Source of the DNA: Neobacillus paridis
Lineage (GTDB): Bacteria > Bacillota > Bacilli > Bacillales > Cytobacillaceae
Direction: 5' to 3'
Length of the DNA stretch: 64,000 nucleotides
Assembly: GCF_016765675.1 (NCBI RefSeq)
Contig: NZ_JAESWB010000045.1
Span: 124,001 to 188,000, forward strand
The first letter of the stretch is position 1. Each line of letters opens with the position of its first letter. The position numbers were made by a program, and so were the translations under genes. Positions 8,929 through 18,999 of this stretch are shown here, piece after piece. The notes under the pieces were generated by a model. It was not told where the DNA came from, did no database searches, and was given only the letters and a program-made list of their open reading frames with translations.

Positions 8929-9603
8929 TTAGTAGAACTTAACGTCCAATTCAACTGGTTTTTTATTACGGTCGACATATTGTGTTTCTTTAATATGCAA
9001 TAGTGCCGCAATTGCCTGGTATTTTGGACGAGCCATTTGGTCATTTCGAGTTGGCACTGGATTCGGTGATTCACCTTTTGCATATTTAGCAGCATTTTTC
9101 CCAATGGCACGGAAGGTTTCCAGATCTAATAGCGGCGCCTGCGGGAATAGCTCTAAGTTATTTAATGGCTGCAAGTCTTTTTGATGGATAACGGTAGTTC
9201 CTTTTGATTGAATACCAATACCAATTCCAGATCCGCTCAGTTTTGCCGCATCATGAGCAACAAAGCCTACGTCTGAGGTACGGTAAACACGAACAACTCT
9301 GGCTGTAAGTCCTTCTTCTTCAATACCGGCGATAACTTCTTTTAATAAGTCCTTATGTGGGATTCCGACAATTGTTTTTGTTTGATGCTCACCAAAAGCT
9401 GCCGCAAGCCCAATGACAACTTCATCTTTTCTTGTACCCACTTTTGCTTCGCCTTTAACAGCAAGTTCTAAGCCTTTTGCCTCATCAGCTGCCGGTTTTT
9501 TTACAGTTTCTGTTACTACTGATTCAGTTTGTTTATTTTCAGCACCAAAATCTGCTAATACTTCTTCAATAATTTGACGAATTAATTTTTCATTGATGGC
9601 CAT
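8929..9603 (-). CDS. pduD: Propanediol dehydratase medium subunit PduD
   Basis: The 224-aa beta subunit of diol dehydratase, which helps hold adenosylcobalamin at the interface with PduC. The N-terminal 20 residues ([20 protein letters not shown]) are the encapsulation helix that in Salmonella targets the whole dehydratase to the lumen. The core includes [19 protein letters not shown] and [20 protein letters not shown], typical of the subunit. It is placed between pduC (20 bp upstream) and pduE. Confidence 0.96.
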   Translation of the reverse strand: MAINEKLIRQIIEEVLADFGAENKQTESVVTETVKKPAADEAKGLELAVKGEAKVGTRKDEVVIGLAAAFGEHQTKTIVGIPHKDLLKEVIAGIEEEGLTARVVRVYRTSDVGFVAHDAAKLSGSGIGIGIQSKGTTVIHQKDLQPLNNLELFPQAPLLDLETFRAIGKNAAKYAKGESPNPVPTRNDQMARPKYQAIAALLHIKETQYVDRNKKPVELDVKFY

Positions 9604-9622
9604 TCACTTACACCCCTTTCGG

Positions 9623-11287
9623 TTAGTTAATGTCTTCCGGTCTAATGGCGCGAGGGATATTTTTAATTTCTTCCCATCTTTCTTCACTCATACGGTAGCC
9701 TGTTCCAGGGCCCATATAGTCGTTCACGTCATTTACGGCACTAATAATATGGAAGTCTTTATCGATAATTGCTGATGTATGGAGATAGTCACCAGAAATA
9801 CGTTGTTTTAACATATTTAAGACATTTTGAGCGACATCTTCAAAACCGCGTCTGTACAGTGCTTTCACGACATCAAGACCTGTTACGCCGCGTTTCATCA
9901 TATCTTCAGCAGCTCTTAAATCCTCAACAACGTTCCGGTCAGGCATATCTTTGCTGCCATGTGCGTAGGTTGCTGCTTCTACTTCTTCATCAGTAATTGT
10001 AGGAAGACCTAATTCTTCAAAAACAGCTTGGATTGCTTTCGCTGCTTTATTCCGAATGGCAACTACTTCCTCTTCAGTAACCGGACGTAAGCCGCCATCA
10101 ACTTTAAGGTCACGTTGTAATACGTTATAATCATCAAAGTCTTCTGCATCGAAGTTCGAGCCGGCAAACATATTGTCATAGTTTGGTGTTGCACTGTAAC
10201 CAGAGAAAATAAAGTCTGTTCCAGGAAGCATTTGCATTAATGTCCGGGCTGTTCTTCTGATATCAGAGTGTGAGAATGTTTGGTCGTTACCAGAAGCCAC
10301 TTCCATATCCAACATTGTTGTAATAAGGTTTTCCGCAAGGACGGCACGAATACCGGATGGAACGCCTCCAGGAACGCCAATACAGCTAATCGAACCGTTT
10401 TGCAATCCTTGTGCACCGGCACCTTTAGTGATAAAGATACAGCGTGCTTCCAGGTAAAGCATCGATTTTCCTTCGGCATAACCCATTTGTACTTCTGAAC
10501 CTGTACCAGATGTGAAACGCATTTTTAGACCGCGGGAGGCATAAGCGGATGCCAAGAATGCTTTCGAATATGGAGTATCGTCACCATCAACGAATACTGG
10601 CTCAGTACCGTATACAGAAACTGTTTCAGCGTAACAAGTTAATCCTCTCATCCCCAATTGCAATTCCGTTGCTTCTTCAACAGAACATTGAGTTAAGATT
10701 CCGCCGCGACCAGTTTGCGCACCAACTAAAAGTCCCAGGGCATTAAATGGATAATAACGAACAATACCTACTGTTGTTTCCTGTTCATCAAATCCACGTA
10801 GTGCTGCTTCAGCTGCGTCAGCGGCAATTTGAATCGGATTGTCTTTTACGTTAGTTACGTGACATTGGTTCGATGGCGTTTTTCTTGCTCTCATTTTTTG
10901 TAGTGCCATCATCATTTCTACCACGTTCATATTGCCCAGCACTTCACAAATCTTTGCCGGGGTCATTGCCGTAGTCAGCGGGACAATTTTTTCCCGTGGA
11001 ACATTAATATCTACTAACATTTTGGCAAACTCTACTGAGTCAATGGCCATTGCTTCTTCAGATTTTTCAATATTAATCCCGTAATCAGCAATAAAACGGT
11101 CAATGAAGTCAAAATCTTTACGGGCTTTTCCATCTAATTCCACAACTACGCCATTTTCAATTTTGATGCTTGGTTTAGGGTCGCTAGGACCGTTCATGGC
11201 AATTAAGCCTACTTCCGGCCATTCCGCAACAAACCCATCTTGGTTTACGGGACGTTCTGCTAGTACTTGAAAACGTTTGGATTTCAT
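9623..11287 (-). CDS. pduC: Propanediol dehydratase large subunit PduC
   Basis: The 554-aa catalytic alpha subunit of adenosylcobalamin-dependent propanediol dehydratase: converts 1,2-propanediol to propionaldehyde through a radical mechanism. Diagnostic stretches include MKSKRFQVLAERPVNQDGFV, AMTPAKICEVLGNMNVVEMM and RFTSGTGSEVQMGYAEGKSM, in a TIM barrel that binds substrate and the essential cation. Full length. A glycerol dehydratase is possible by sequence class alone, but the surrounding pdu genes favour propanediol; many of these enzymes also accept glycerol. Confidence 0.97.
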   Translation of the reverse strand: MKSKRFQVLAERPVNQDGFVAEWPEVGLIAMNGPSDPKPSIKIENGVVVELDGKARKDFDFIDRFIADYGINIEKSEEAMAIDSVEFAKMLVDINVPREKIVPLTTAMTPAKICEVLGNMNVVEMMMALQKMRARKTPSNQCHVTNVKDNPIQIAADAAEAALRGFDEQETTVGIVRYYPFNALGLLVGAQTGRGGILTQCSVEEATELQLGMRGLTCYAETVSVYGTEPVFVDGDDTPYSKAFLASAYASRGLKMRFTSGTGSEVQMGYAEGKSMLYLEARCIFITKGAGAQGLQNGSISCIGVPGGVPSGIRAVLAENLITTMLDMEVASGNDQTFSHSDIRRTARTLMQMLPGTDFIFSGYSATPNYDNMFAGSNFDAEDFDDYNVLQRDLKVDGGLRPVTEEEVVAIRNKAAKAIQAVFEELGLPTITDEEVEAATYAHGSKDMPDRNVVEDLRAAEDMMKRGVTGLDVVKALYRRGFEDVAQNVLNMLKQRISGDYLHTSAIIDKDFHIISAVNDVNDYMGPGTGYRMSEERWEEIKNIPRAIRPEDIN

Positions 11288-11306
11288 GAGTTACCCTCCT
11301 ATTTAA

Positions 11307-12092
11307 TTAAATGTAAGGAACTGTATCAGAAACAGGCTGACTTCCAAGGGTTCCCAAAAGTTTAATGCCAACTTCTCTTGCTGCAATTAGGGCTTGGCGG
11401 ACAGCACCAGAATCGCCACTGAAGGTTAAGATGACTTCATTGGAAAAACTAGTTCCTTGAGCAGGAGAGCTATAACCGATTACATCAACATTTGCAGCTT
11501 TTACAACCGTATCAGCTAAAACAACACCAATGGCAGCAGGTGCTCCAACTACGAGGCCAAATGATTTGCCAATAGGGGCATTAAATGCTTTTTCACATGC
11601 ATAACTTGCACGAGCAGTATATTGAAGTTCGATATGTCCTGCTTCATTTCCATATACATCACCGAAGGTACGGTCTAATTCTTTAAGAGCAACTTCGACA
11701 GCGCGACGAGCATCTGCTACATCCTCTGCACCGAAAATAATTAAGCAGCCGTGACCTGCGCCGCCTTTGGTATCACGGGCAAGTTCTACTTTTAAAATTT
11801 CTGTATTCGTTGCTTTGACGGCTTCATCAGCAGCCATAATTTGCGGACCAGCTCCAGTACGGTCTCCGATAATACCGATCGAGCGGTATTTTTTGTCCAA
11901 CCCCATTGCTTCATGGACACTTGGATCCACGTTTGCGATAACAAGTCCAATGGTATCGCCGCGGCCGGTACCAACAAACTCAGTTAAACCGCAGAAAGTT
12001 TTTTCCTGTTTCTTTTCTCCAGCAGCAGGTGCAGGTACATCTACTTTTTTCATTACTTCTTCCATAATTTGTTCGATAAGTTGTTCTTTCAT
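11307..12092 (-). CDS. pduB: Tandem-BMC shell protein PduB
   Basis: A 261-aa shell protein with two fused BMC domains (about residues 45-150 and 155-255; GLVIANVDPSVHEAMGLDKK; GLVVGAPAAIGVVLADTVVK) that forms trimers making pseudohexagonal tiles with a possible central gated pore. The N-terminal extension MKEQLIEQIMEEVMKKVDVP is an amphipathic helix related to cargo-targeting peptides; in Salmonella the equivalent extension of PduB links shell to core and a shorter PduB' is made from an internal start. I do not see a clear internal ribosome site here. It is 20 bp after pduA. Confidence 0.95.
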   Translation of the reverse strand: MKEQLIEQIMEEVMKKVDVPAPAAGEKKQEKTFCGLTEFVGTGRGDTIGLVIANVDPSVHEAMGLDKKYRSIGIIGDRTGAGPQIMAADEAVKATNTEILKVELARDTKGGAGHGCLIIFGAEDVADARRAVEVALKELDRTFGDVYGNEAGHIELQYTARASYACEKAFNAPIGKSFGLVVGAPAAIGVVLADTVVKAANVDVIGYSSPAQGTSFSNEVILTFSGDSGAVRQALIAAREVGIKLLGTLGSQPVSDTVPYI

Positions 12093-12112
12093 TTTTTTAC
12101 ACCTCCGTTAGT

Positions 12113-12397
12113 TTATTCTTGTATTAATTTAGGTAAGATTCCTTCAACTTCTGAATGTGGTCTTGGAATAACATGAATGGAAACGACTTCTCCCACTTTT
12201 TCCGCAGCTGCTGCACCGGCATCAGTTGCAGCCTTCACTGCTCCGACATCACCACGAACCATGACTGTTACAAGTCCTGAGCCGATTTTTTGGTAGCCAA
12301 TTAGCGTAACATTGGCTGCTTTAACCATTGCATCGGCCGCTTCTACAGCACCAACCAAACCTTTCGTTTCTACCATTCCTAATGCTTCTTTCATCAT
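12113..12397 (-). CDS. pduA: Hexameric BMC shell protein PduA
   Basis: First gene of the pdu operon: a 94-aa single BMC domain ([37 protein letters not shown]) forming facet hexamers with the central pore that passes propanediol. The frame extends further upstream (to 12454), but AAGGAGGAA at 12405-12413 is correctly placed only for the ATG at 12397 (or the adjacent ATG at 12394). The extra upstream codons ([10 protein letters not shown]) are not BMC-like. The ~60% pattern identity with pduJ is normal for this pair. Confidence 0.95.
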   Translation of the reverse strand: MMKEALGMVETKGLVGAVEAADAMVKAANVTLIGYQKIGSGLVTVMVRGDVGAVKAATDAGAAAAEKVGEVVSIHVIPRPHSEVEGILPKLIQE

Positions 12398-12461
12398 TTT
12401 GGAGTTCCTCCTTAAAATGTTAGGCTGATGGAATAGTAATCGGTCAGACCTCATGCTATTC

Positions 12462-12475
12462 CTAAATCGCTTACA
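12462..12475 (-). promoter_or_regulatory. Weak cre-like site in the pduA leader
   Basis: On the minus strand the sequence TGTAAGCGATTTAG matches the catabolite-responsive element consensus (TGWNANCGNTNWCA) at all positions except the last two. It lies ~65 bp upstream of the pduA start, just downstream of a possible TATTAT -10 (12487-12492) that has no recognisable -35. CcpA control of propanediol use would make sense, but the half-site mismatch makes this tentative. Confidence 0.3.
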
Positions 12476-12605
12476 TTAATAATCGTATAATAATTGATTT
12501 GGACTTTCGTGATAGGATATTGGCATCTAAGGGTAAAGATTTGCTTGTTTGTTATGGTGTTTTTTTGTGTTCATTTATTTCTCTATGATGATTTTTTGCC
12601 AGGAG

Positions 12606-12641
12606 GATACTTTTTTGTCCCGTCCTGATACTTTTTTGTCC
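12606..12641. promoter_or_regulatory. Direct repeat, probable response-regulator box for the pdu operon
   Basis: The 15-mer GATACTTTTTTGTCC occurs twice exactly, at 12606-12620 and 12627-12641, so the period is 21 bp, two helical turns. It lies between the response regulator terminator and pduA, ~210-245 bp before the pduA start. Tandem same-face direct repeats are how AraC-family regulators usually bind; the adjacent AraC-type response regulator is the natural candidate. No consensus sigma-A -35 was found nearby, which would fit an activated promoter. Binding is inferred, not shown. Confidence 0.6.
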
Positions 12642-12677
12642 TGATGCCTTTTAGCTATAACGTCTTTTTCAACAAAA

Positions 12678-12706
12678 AATCCACCTGCGACAATAGCGGG
12701 TGGATT
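12678..12706 (-). terminator. Terminator of the two-component regulator genes
   Basis: AATCCACC at 12678-12685 pairs with GGTGGATT at 12699-12706 (stem 11 bp with one G-U), and on the minus strand the stem is followed by a T-rich run (TTTTTGTT). It ends the kinase/regulator transcript just before the pdu promoter region, so the pdu operon probably has its own promoter. Confidence 0.8.
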
Positions 12707-12711
12707 ACTTC

Positions 12712-13797
12712 CTAAATATACCAATTATTATTAAGAATCTTGGCGTTTTTCTTCAACAAAATGTCTTTACTAGGTACTTTCTCCTTTTGCTTACGATATT
12801 CAGAGGGGGTAACCCCCACCAGCTTTTTAAAAACTTTACTAAAATAATTCGCCTCTTGATAATTAAGCGATAAGGCAATATTGATGACCGGCATATCTGT
12901 TTTTTCAAGAAGTTCCTTTGCCCTTTCTATTTTCCTTTCTGTAACGTAATTAACGAAATTGATCTTTAATTCCTTCTTAAACAGCTTGCTGAGATAAAAA
13001 GGACTTAAGTGAACATACTCTGAAACTTCTTCTAATGTAACGCCTTTTTGATAATTTTTTTCGATATAATTAAGCGCAAATTGGATTACCTTTTTTTCCT
13101 GAATCGAGGCAGTTGACATAATCTCCTCAAATATTTCTTCTACGATATTGGATATCGTTTTTTCAAACGTATAGAGATCGATAATATTTTGTGCTTTCTC
13201 CTGCCATTGGATTTTTTTCTTGATGTCCAAGCCTTTTTCCTGACAGATAATACCTAACTGTTCTACCATGGATACACTAAACGCCCGTATTTCATTCAAA
13301 TTACCACCATATAGTAAAGAAAGCTGCTTGCCAATTCTTTTCAACTGGTCTTTGGTACTCTTAAAGTCTTCTTCTATGATGGAGTGAACAAATTTATCAA
13401 TGATTTTATCATAAGAATGCCTGTTAACCATTTCCCACTGCAAAAATTGATCAACGATCTTCATGATACTTTTCGTACTATATGGCTTGATTAGAGTGGC
13501 ATCAGCCATTCTTTCTACTGTCTTTGGGAGGGTGTTTACGTAATCAAAGTCCAACAATAAAGTAGTAAAGCAATTTTTGTTGTAATCCTTCATTTGTTTT
13601 AGGCATTCATAAATATTCATACCGGGAAGATTACTATCAAGGAACATCATATCAGGTTTATTCGAACGATAGAGGTCTAATGCTGATTCCGCCGTTTCAG
13701 CCTCCCCGATTGCCGTTATTCCTTTTACTTCCGAAATAATCCGTTTGAGTGCATCTCTTATTAATGATTCATCATCCACTATTAGAAGTTTATACAT
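12712..13797 (-). CDS. AraC-type response regulator for the pdu operon
   Basis: A 361-aa YesN-like response regulator. Residues 1-120 are a receiver domain (LLIVDDESLIRDALKRI; phospho-acceptor D54 in MFLDSNLPGM; K105 region TLIKPYSTK). Residues ~255-345 hold a two-helix-turn-helix AraC domain (VTLEEVSEYVHLSPFYLSKL; NYQEANYFSKVFKKLVGVTP). It is one base from the sensor kinase gene, so the pair is co-expressed. By position it should activate pduA onward in response to propanediol or a related signal. In enterobacteria the same job is done by the one-component PocR; here the input and DNA-binding functions are split over two proteins. The target is inference. Confidence 0.88.
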   Translation of the reverse strand: MYKLLIVDDESLIRDALKRIISEVKGITAIGEAETAESALDLYRSNKPDMMFLDSNLPGMNIYECLKQMKDYNKNCFTTLLLDFDYVNTLPKTVERMADATLIKPYSTKSIMKIVDQFLQWEMVNRHSYDKIIDKFVHSIIEEDFKSTKDQLKRIGKQLSLLYGGNLNEIRAFSVSMVEQLGIICQEKGLDIKKKIQWQEKAQNIIDLYTFEKTISNIVEEIFEEIMSTASIQEKKVIQFALNYIEKNYQKGVTLEEVSEYVHLSPFYLSKLFKKELKINFVNYVTERKIERAKELLEKTDMPVINIALSLNYQEANYFSKVFKKLVGVTPSEYRKQKEKVPSKDILLKKNAKILNNNWYI

Positions 13798-13798
13798 A

Positions 13799-15031
13799 TC
13801 AGATCTCCCTATCGTACTTATTTGGGATCTTTAGTTTAACTGTTGTACCGCCGTTTACGTTTTGACTTATGGAGAGTCTGTAATCATTGCCGTAATGGGA
13901 AATTAAAATAGAATTAACGTTCCGTAAACTAATTCCCTTCATTTGCCCAGTCTGTTCAATCATATTTTCACCATCAGCTAAAATATCGGCAATCTTTTCC
14001 TTAGTGATTCCAACTCCGTTATCGGTTACTTCAATAATCGAATCGTGACCCATAGGATACCCTTTAATTGTAATGATACCGTTTCCATCCTTTGGCTCAA
14101 TTCCATGGACAATCGCATTATCAATAATGGATTGCAAGATCAAGGAAGGCAATTCAATAGATTTAATCTCTTCATCAATATTGAAAAAAACTTGAATTCG
14201 ATCTTTAAATCTAAGTTTTTGCAGTTTTAAATAATCGTCAATAAAGGACAGTTCCTCTTTTAATGAAACAAGCCGGTTATAATTAGTTAAAATGTACTTC
14301 ATAATATCTGCCAAAGATACAATGACATCCTGAGTTCTAGGCGCATTTTCAACAATCGATAAACATGTAACAGCATTCAGTGCATTGAATAAAAAGTGTG
14401 GATTTACGACCAGCTGCAGGGCGCGAATTTGCTTGTCCAACAGAGCTTTCTCCAAATCCGCCTGAACTTTCATTTGTTGGATTAGCTGCTGATTCTTTGC
14501 TTGCAGCTCTTCTTGGGCAAGGTTAATGACATTCTGTTCAAACATGTGATTAATCACGTAAAACATCATTTCAGCCGCTGCTTCAATTTTTTTAAGAGAA
14601 CTAATCGGAATTTTGTTATACTCATCGACTATTTCTTTATTCTCCTGCCAGCCGGAAGACTCTTTAACAATAAAGTCAAGTTTATCTTTTTCTTCATCAC
14701 TAATTCTGGCTTGTCCCACCTGCATCGAGCCGATCCATTGACCTTTGACAATGATGGGAACAGAAAGATCCACTAATCCGGCATGACATTTATACACATA
14801 AAAGGTACCCCTTCTTGCAGCTTCCAAGCCGCCATATGCATCACACTTAAAGCAATTCTCAATGAGTTGTGGATCTTGCCGTAGGCAGTTACAAAAGCCG
14901 GAGAAATTACTATACTCGGCAATTGGATTTCCCTTGAAATCAACGGTTATAGCTGCTAGCCCAGTTGATTCTGCATACGAGTCTTGAATTTTTTGTAAAA
15001 GATTAATATCAATAATTTCTTGCAAATTCAT
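13799..15031 (-). CDS. PocR-domain cytoplasmic histidine kinase
   Basis: A 410-aa sensor kinase. Residues 1-165 are a PocR ligand-binding domain (PF10114) with conserved cysteines C47, C49, C60, C63 and C82 (FSGFCNCL; ENCFKCDAYGG; YKCHAGLVD). A coiled-coil linker (~170-205) leads to a LytS/YesM-type kinase core with phospho-acceptor H212 (VVNPHFLFNALNAV) and a HATPase domain (IIDNAIVHGIEPK; VTDNGVGI). I see no membrane segment, so it senses an internal ligand, plausibly propanediol as PocR does. It is transcribed ahead of the response regulator; a TATAAT-like -10 lies at 15073-15078 without a good -35. Confidence 0.9.
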   Translation of the reverse strand: MNLQEIIDINLLQKIQDSYAESTGLAAITVDFKGNPIAEYSNFSGFCNCLRQDPQLIENCFKCDAYGGLEAARRGTFYVYKCHAGLVDLSVPIIVKGQWIGSMQVGQARISDEEKDKLDFIVKESSGWQENKEIVDEYNKIPISSLKKIEAAAEMMFYVINHMFEQNVINLAQEELQAKNQQLIQQMKVQADLEKALLDKQIRALQLVVNPHFLFNALNAVTCLSIVENAPRTQDVIVSLADIMKYILTNYNRLVSLKEELSFIDDYLKLQKLRFKDRIQVFFNIDEEIKSIELPSLILQSIIDNAIVHGIEPKDGNGIITIKGYPMGHDSIIEVTDNGVGITKEKIADILADGENMIEQTGQMKGISLRNVNSILISHYGNDYRLSISQNVNGGTTVKLKIPNKYDREI

Positions 15032-15224
15032 GATCGAATCAGCTCACTTATATAGAGAATATTATTTATCTCATTATACAACATTGATATATTATTAAAG
15101 GTATTTGGGTTAGTGTTTTCGAAAAATAGACATAATCCATTTCTATTGGCAAATGTAATTTTTTAAGGACAACGATTGGATCATCATGGTGTGTTAAGCG
15201 ATAAGGTTCTTTAGAGGCGGTGAA

Positions 15225-15254
15225 ACTTTAAGGGGAAAAGTCTCCCCTTAAAGT
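15225..15254 (-). terminator. Hairpin after the acetate kinase gene
   Basis: ACTTTAAGGGGA (15225-15236) and TCCCCTTAAAGT (15243-15254) form a perfect 12-bp stem with a 6-base loop, touching the stop codon of the kinase gene. The T-run after it on the minus strand is short (TTT), so termination may be incomplete, possibly allowing read-through toward the sensor kinase. Confidence 0.6.
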
Positions 15255-16459
15255 CAGCTGAGTACAAACATTTCGTCGGAAATTCTAAGTACATCTCTGG
15301 CAATCATCACTTCTTCATTCGTTGGAATCAATAATACCTTGACAAGGGAGTGCGGATAGCTAATTACCGCTTCTTCACCGTGAATATAATTTAAGCTTTG
15401 ATCCCAATAAACGCCCATAAATTCTAGTCCTGTCAGTACTTTTGAGCGAATCGTAGGGCTATTCTCACCAATTCCTGCTGTAAAAATGATGGCGTCGACG
15501 CCATTCATCCGGGCAGCATAGGAGCCGATGTATTGATGAATGCGGCTGGAAAAAATATCGAGCGCGAGCAGTGCCCGGGCATCGCCTTCGCTGGCCTTCG
15601 TTTCAATATCGCGCAAGTCACTGGAAAAACCGGTGATTCCTAACAGCCCGCTCTCTTTATTTAAAATTGTTAATACTTCGTCAGCAGTTTTGCCTGTTTT
15701 TTTCATGATAAATGGGATGATGGAGGGGTCAACACTACCGGATCTTGTTCCCATTACCACGCCTTCAAGCGGAGTAAACCCCATTGAAGTATCGATCGAT
15801 TTGCCACCCTTAATGGCAGCAATGCTGGCACCGTTTCCTAAGTGACAGGAAATTAACCGCAGTTCCTCAATTGGTCTTCCTAGCATTTCCGCTGCCCGCT
15901 GGGAAACATATTTATGTGAAGTACCATGGAAACCATATTTGCGGATTCCATATTCCTGATAATATTTAATCGGCAGGCTGTATAAATATGAACTTTCCGG
16001 CATAGTTTGGTGGAAAGCTGTATCAAACACAGCAACGGATGGAATATCTGTTAATACTTTTTGAAATGCCCTAATTCCGGAAACGTTTGCCGGATTATGG
16101 AGCGGTGCCAATTCAGAAAGCTTCTCCAGCTGGTTTAAGACCTCATCGGTTACAAGAACTGAATCCTTAAATATTTCCCCACCATGGGCCACACGGTGTC
16201 CAACGCCATCAATTTCCGAAAACGAATGAATAATTTTATTGGAAATTAATTTTTCCAAAAGAATCTGAACAGCAGTATCATGGTTAGGAATATCGAGGGT
16301 CTCCTTCTTTTTTTCTCCAGCGACAGTAATGGAAAAAATGGAATCCTTTAAACCAATCCTTTCAACAATTCCTTTAGTAATTATATTTTCACTAGGCATA
16401 TCAAATAGCTGAAATTTCAATGATGAACTACCTGCATTAATCGCCATTATCTTAGACAT
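15254..16459 (-). CDS. ackA: Acetate/propionate kinase
   Basis: Interconverts acyl-phosphate + ADP and carboxylate + ATP. The 401-aa protein has the family motifs [14 protein letters not shown] at the N-terminus, [19 protein letters not shown] and [16 protein letters not shown]. The frame continues upstream to 16516, but the ATG at 16459 gives the standard [13 protein letters not shown] start and has an AAAGGAATGGGG ribosome site. Position next to the pdu regulators and the lack of a pduW in the visible operon suggest it may act on propionyl-phosphate from PduL; sequence alone does not separate acetate from propionate kinases. Transcribed on its own. Confidence 0.92.
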   Translation of the reverse strand: MSKIMAINAGSSSLKFQLFDMPSENIITKGIVERIGLKDSIFSITVAGEKKKETLDIPNHDTAVQILLEKLISNKIIHSFSEIDGVGHRVAHGGEIFKDSVLVTDEVLNQLEKLSELAPLHNPANVSGIRAFQKVLTDIPSVAVFDTAFHQTMPESSYLYSLPIKYYQEYGIRKYGFHGTSHKYVSQRAAEMLGRPIEELRLISCHLGNGASIAAIKGGKSIDTSMGFTPLEGVVMGTRSGSVDPSIIPFIMKKTGKTADEVLTILNKESGLLGITGFSSDLRDIETKASEGDARALLALDIFSSRIHQYIGSYAARMNGVDAIIFTAGIGENSPTIRSKVLTGLEFMGVYWDQSLNYIHGEEAVISYPHSLVKVLLIPTNEEVMIARDVLRISDEMFVLS

Positions 16460-16707
16460 CTTTTGTTTCCCCATTCCTTTTCTAAATCTTCTAAACATGA
16501 AAATAAAACACTCCAATAATTCTAATGATACACTCTCTGAATTTATAGTAAATGGATATTTTGTTAATTTATTTTGAACCTTTTTAAAACATGAAAAATA
16601 TCACCTAAATGTCACACTCGCTATAAATACTATAAAATCATAAAAATTAGTCTTTTACACCCCTTCAAACTGTATTACTCTTAAAATATTATTAACTATA
16701 ACAGTTT

Positions 16708-16764
16708 GGGTGTCAGGCACCACAAAAAGACAAATACATCATTTTGTCCACCCCAGGCGGACAG
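16708..16764. repeat. REP-like palindromic repeat, copy 1
   Basis: Contains the core GGTGTCAGGCACCA followed by a degenerate GACAAAT...ATTTTGTCCACCCCAGGCGGACAG tail. Same family as copies at about 34.7, 36.4, 40.3, 41.8, 46.9, 59.6, 63.1 and 63.2 kb. It lies in the ~400-bp gap upstream of the kinase gene; apart from it and the terminator next to the LacI-type gene I see nothing else there. Confidence 0.85.
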
Positions 16765-16801
16765 TTTTCTAGTAGTTGGATATACACTTGTTATAAATGG
16801 T

Positions 16802-16839
16802 AAAAAACTCACCAGTTATTGATTCTGGTGAGTTTTTTT
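16802..16839. terminator. Bidirectional terminator after the gal regulator gene
   Basis: AAAAAACTCACCAG (16802-16815) pairs with CTGGTGAGTTTTTT (16825-16838); both strands end in a T-run. It ends the gal operon transcript coming from the right (minus strand). Confidence 0.9.
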
Positions 16840-16855
16840 CTATGCTTTTGGGAGG

Positions 16856-17854
<999 letters not shown>

Positions 17855-17864
17855 TTACTCCTTA

Positions 17865-18923
17865 TCACTTAACAGAAAAACGATAGCTCGTTTCTTGATA
17901 ATATTCTTCCTCTGGATTTAAAATCACAGACGGAAATTGTGGATGATGTATCGCATCTGGGTACCCTTGTGTTTCAAGGCAAACTCCCAAATATTTTCTT
18001 GCCTGAACACCGCCTATGGAAAAAGGCCCTTCTAATTGATTGGCTGTATATAAGACCACACATGGTTGATTTGTCGTAATCGTCAGCATCCGGCCGCTTT
18101 CCTCCTCACTTAAAAGGATTGTATTTTTCTCCTCCATTTTCGAAAAAACAATCGCATGGTCATAGCCATGACCGACAAGTACATTTTGCGAATGCCATGA
18201 TTGAATCCCTTCATTCATCACCCGACCGTTGCGGAAATCAAATGGTGTACCAGCTGCGGCTAATATTTTTCCGGTCGGGATCAGATCCGCACCAAGCTCT
18301 AAAAAGCGGTCATTATCAAGCTGCAGCTTATGTTGAGAACAGTCTCGCTTAAGATTCCCACTTAGGTTAAAATATGAGTGATTTGTTAAGTTCACTAGCG
18401 TTTTGTGGTCTGTTTTGGCCTTATAGGTAATTTTTAATTCATTTTCATGATTTAAAAGGTAGGTAACGGTCGTTTCCAAGTTTCCAGGGTAACCCTCTTC
18501 GCCATCCGGGCTGTGATAGGAAAACTTTACACCAACCGATTGTTCTTTTTCAAACGTTGCGGCTTGCCAAACTCTTGAGTTAAAACCCTTCCTGCCGCCA
18601 TGCAGATGATTTGGGCCTTCGTTAGCCGTAAGAAAATAGTCCTTTCCATCCAGTTGGAATTTGGCACCTTGAATTCTTCCGGCGACGCGGCCAACAACTG
18701 CTCCAAAATACGGTGACCATTTTACATAATCGTCAAAGCGGTCAAAACCCAGAACTACATTTTCAACGTTCCCATTACGGTCGGGCACGATAATTTTGGT
18801 AATCACACCGCCAAAGTTCAGGAAAGAAATCGACATCCCTGAATCGTTACTTAAGCAATATTCCATCACTGTCTGCCCATCATACTGCCCGAAAACTTTT
18901 TCTGAAATCCTCATCTTCTTCAC
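17865..18923 (-). CDS. galM: Aldose 1-epimerase (mutarotase)
   Basis: Interconverts alpha and beta anomers of galactose so that galactokinase receives the alpha form. The 352-aa protein has the active-site histidines in TANEGPNHLHGGRKGF and LTNHSYFNLSG and the catalytic glutamate in LGVCLETQGYPDAIHHP. Cytoplasmic, no signal peptide. Fourth gene of the gal operon, 76 bp after galT; the gap carries a small hairpin. Confidence 0.95.
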   Translation of the reverse strand: MKKMRISEKVFGQYDGQTVMEYCLSNDSGMSISFLNFGGVITKIIVPDRNGNVENVVLGFDRFDDYVKWSPYFGAVVGRVAGRIQGAKFQLDGKDYFLTANEGPNHLHGGRKGFNSRVWQAATFEKEQSVGVKFSYHSPDGEEGYPGNLETTVTYLLNHENELKITYKAKTDHKTLVNLTNHSYFNLSGNLKRDCSQHKLQLDNDRFLELGADLIPTGKILAAAGTPFDFRNGRVMNEGIQSWHSQNVLVGHGYDHAIVFSKMEEKNTILLSEEESGRMLTITTNQPCVVLYTANQLEGPFSIGGVQARKYLGVCLETQGYPDAIHHPQFPSVILNPEEEYYQETSYRFSVK

Positions 18924-18955
18924 CCCAATTTCCGAAAACCAAAACTTTTTCTAAC

Positions 18956-18988
18956 AATCAGCAGGGATCAAGCAAAACCCCACTGATT
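18956..18988 (-). other. Intercistronic hairpin between galT and galM
   Basis: AATCAG (18956-18961) pairs with CTGATT (18983-18988), with further GGG/CCC pairing inside. There is no strong T-run on the minus strand, so it is more likely an mRNA-stability or weak attenuation element than a full terminator. Confidence 0.4.
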
Positions 18989-18999
18989 GAAGTTTCAAT

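Noticed and set aside
12398-12677. Possible cobalamin riboswitch before pduA
   Set aside because: The B12-box (GCCACTG-type) and the long multi-stem architecture are absent; the gap is explained better by a protein-binding repeat.
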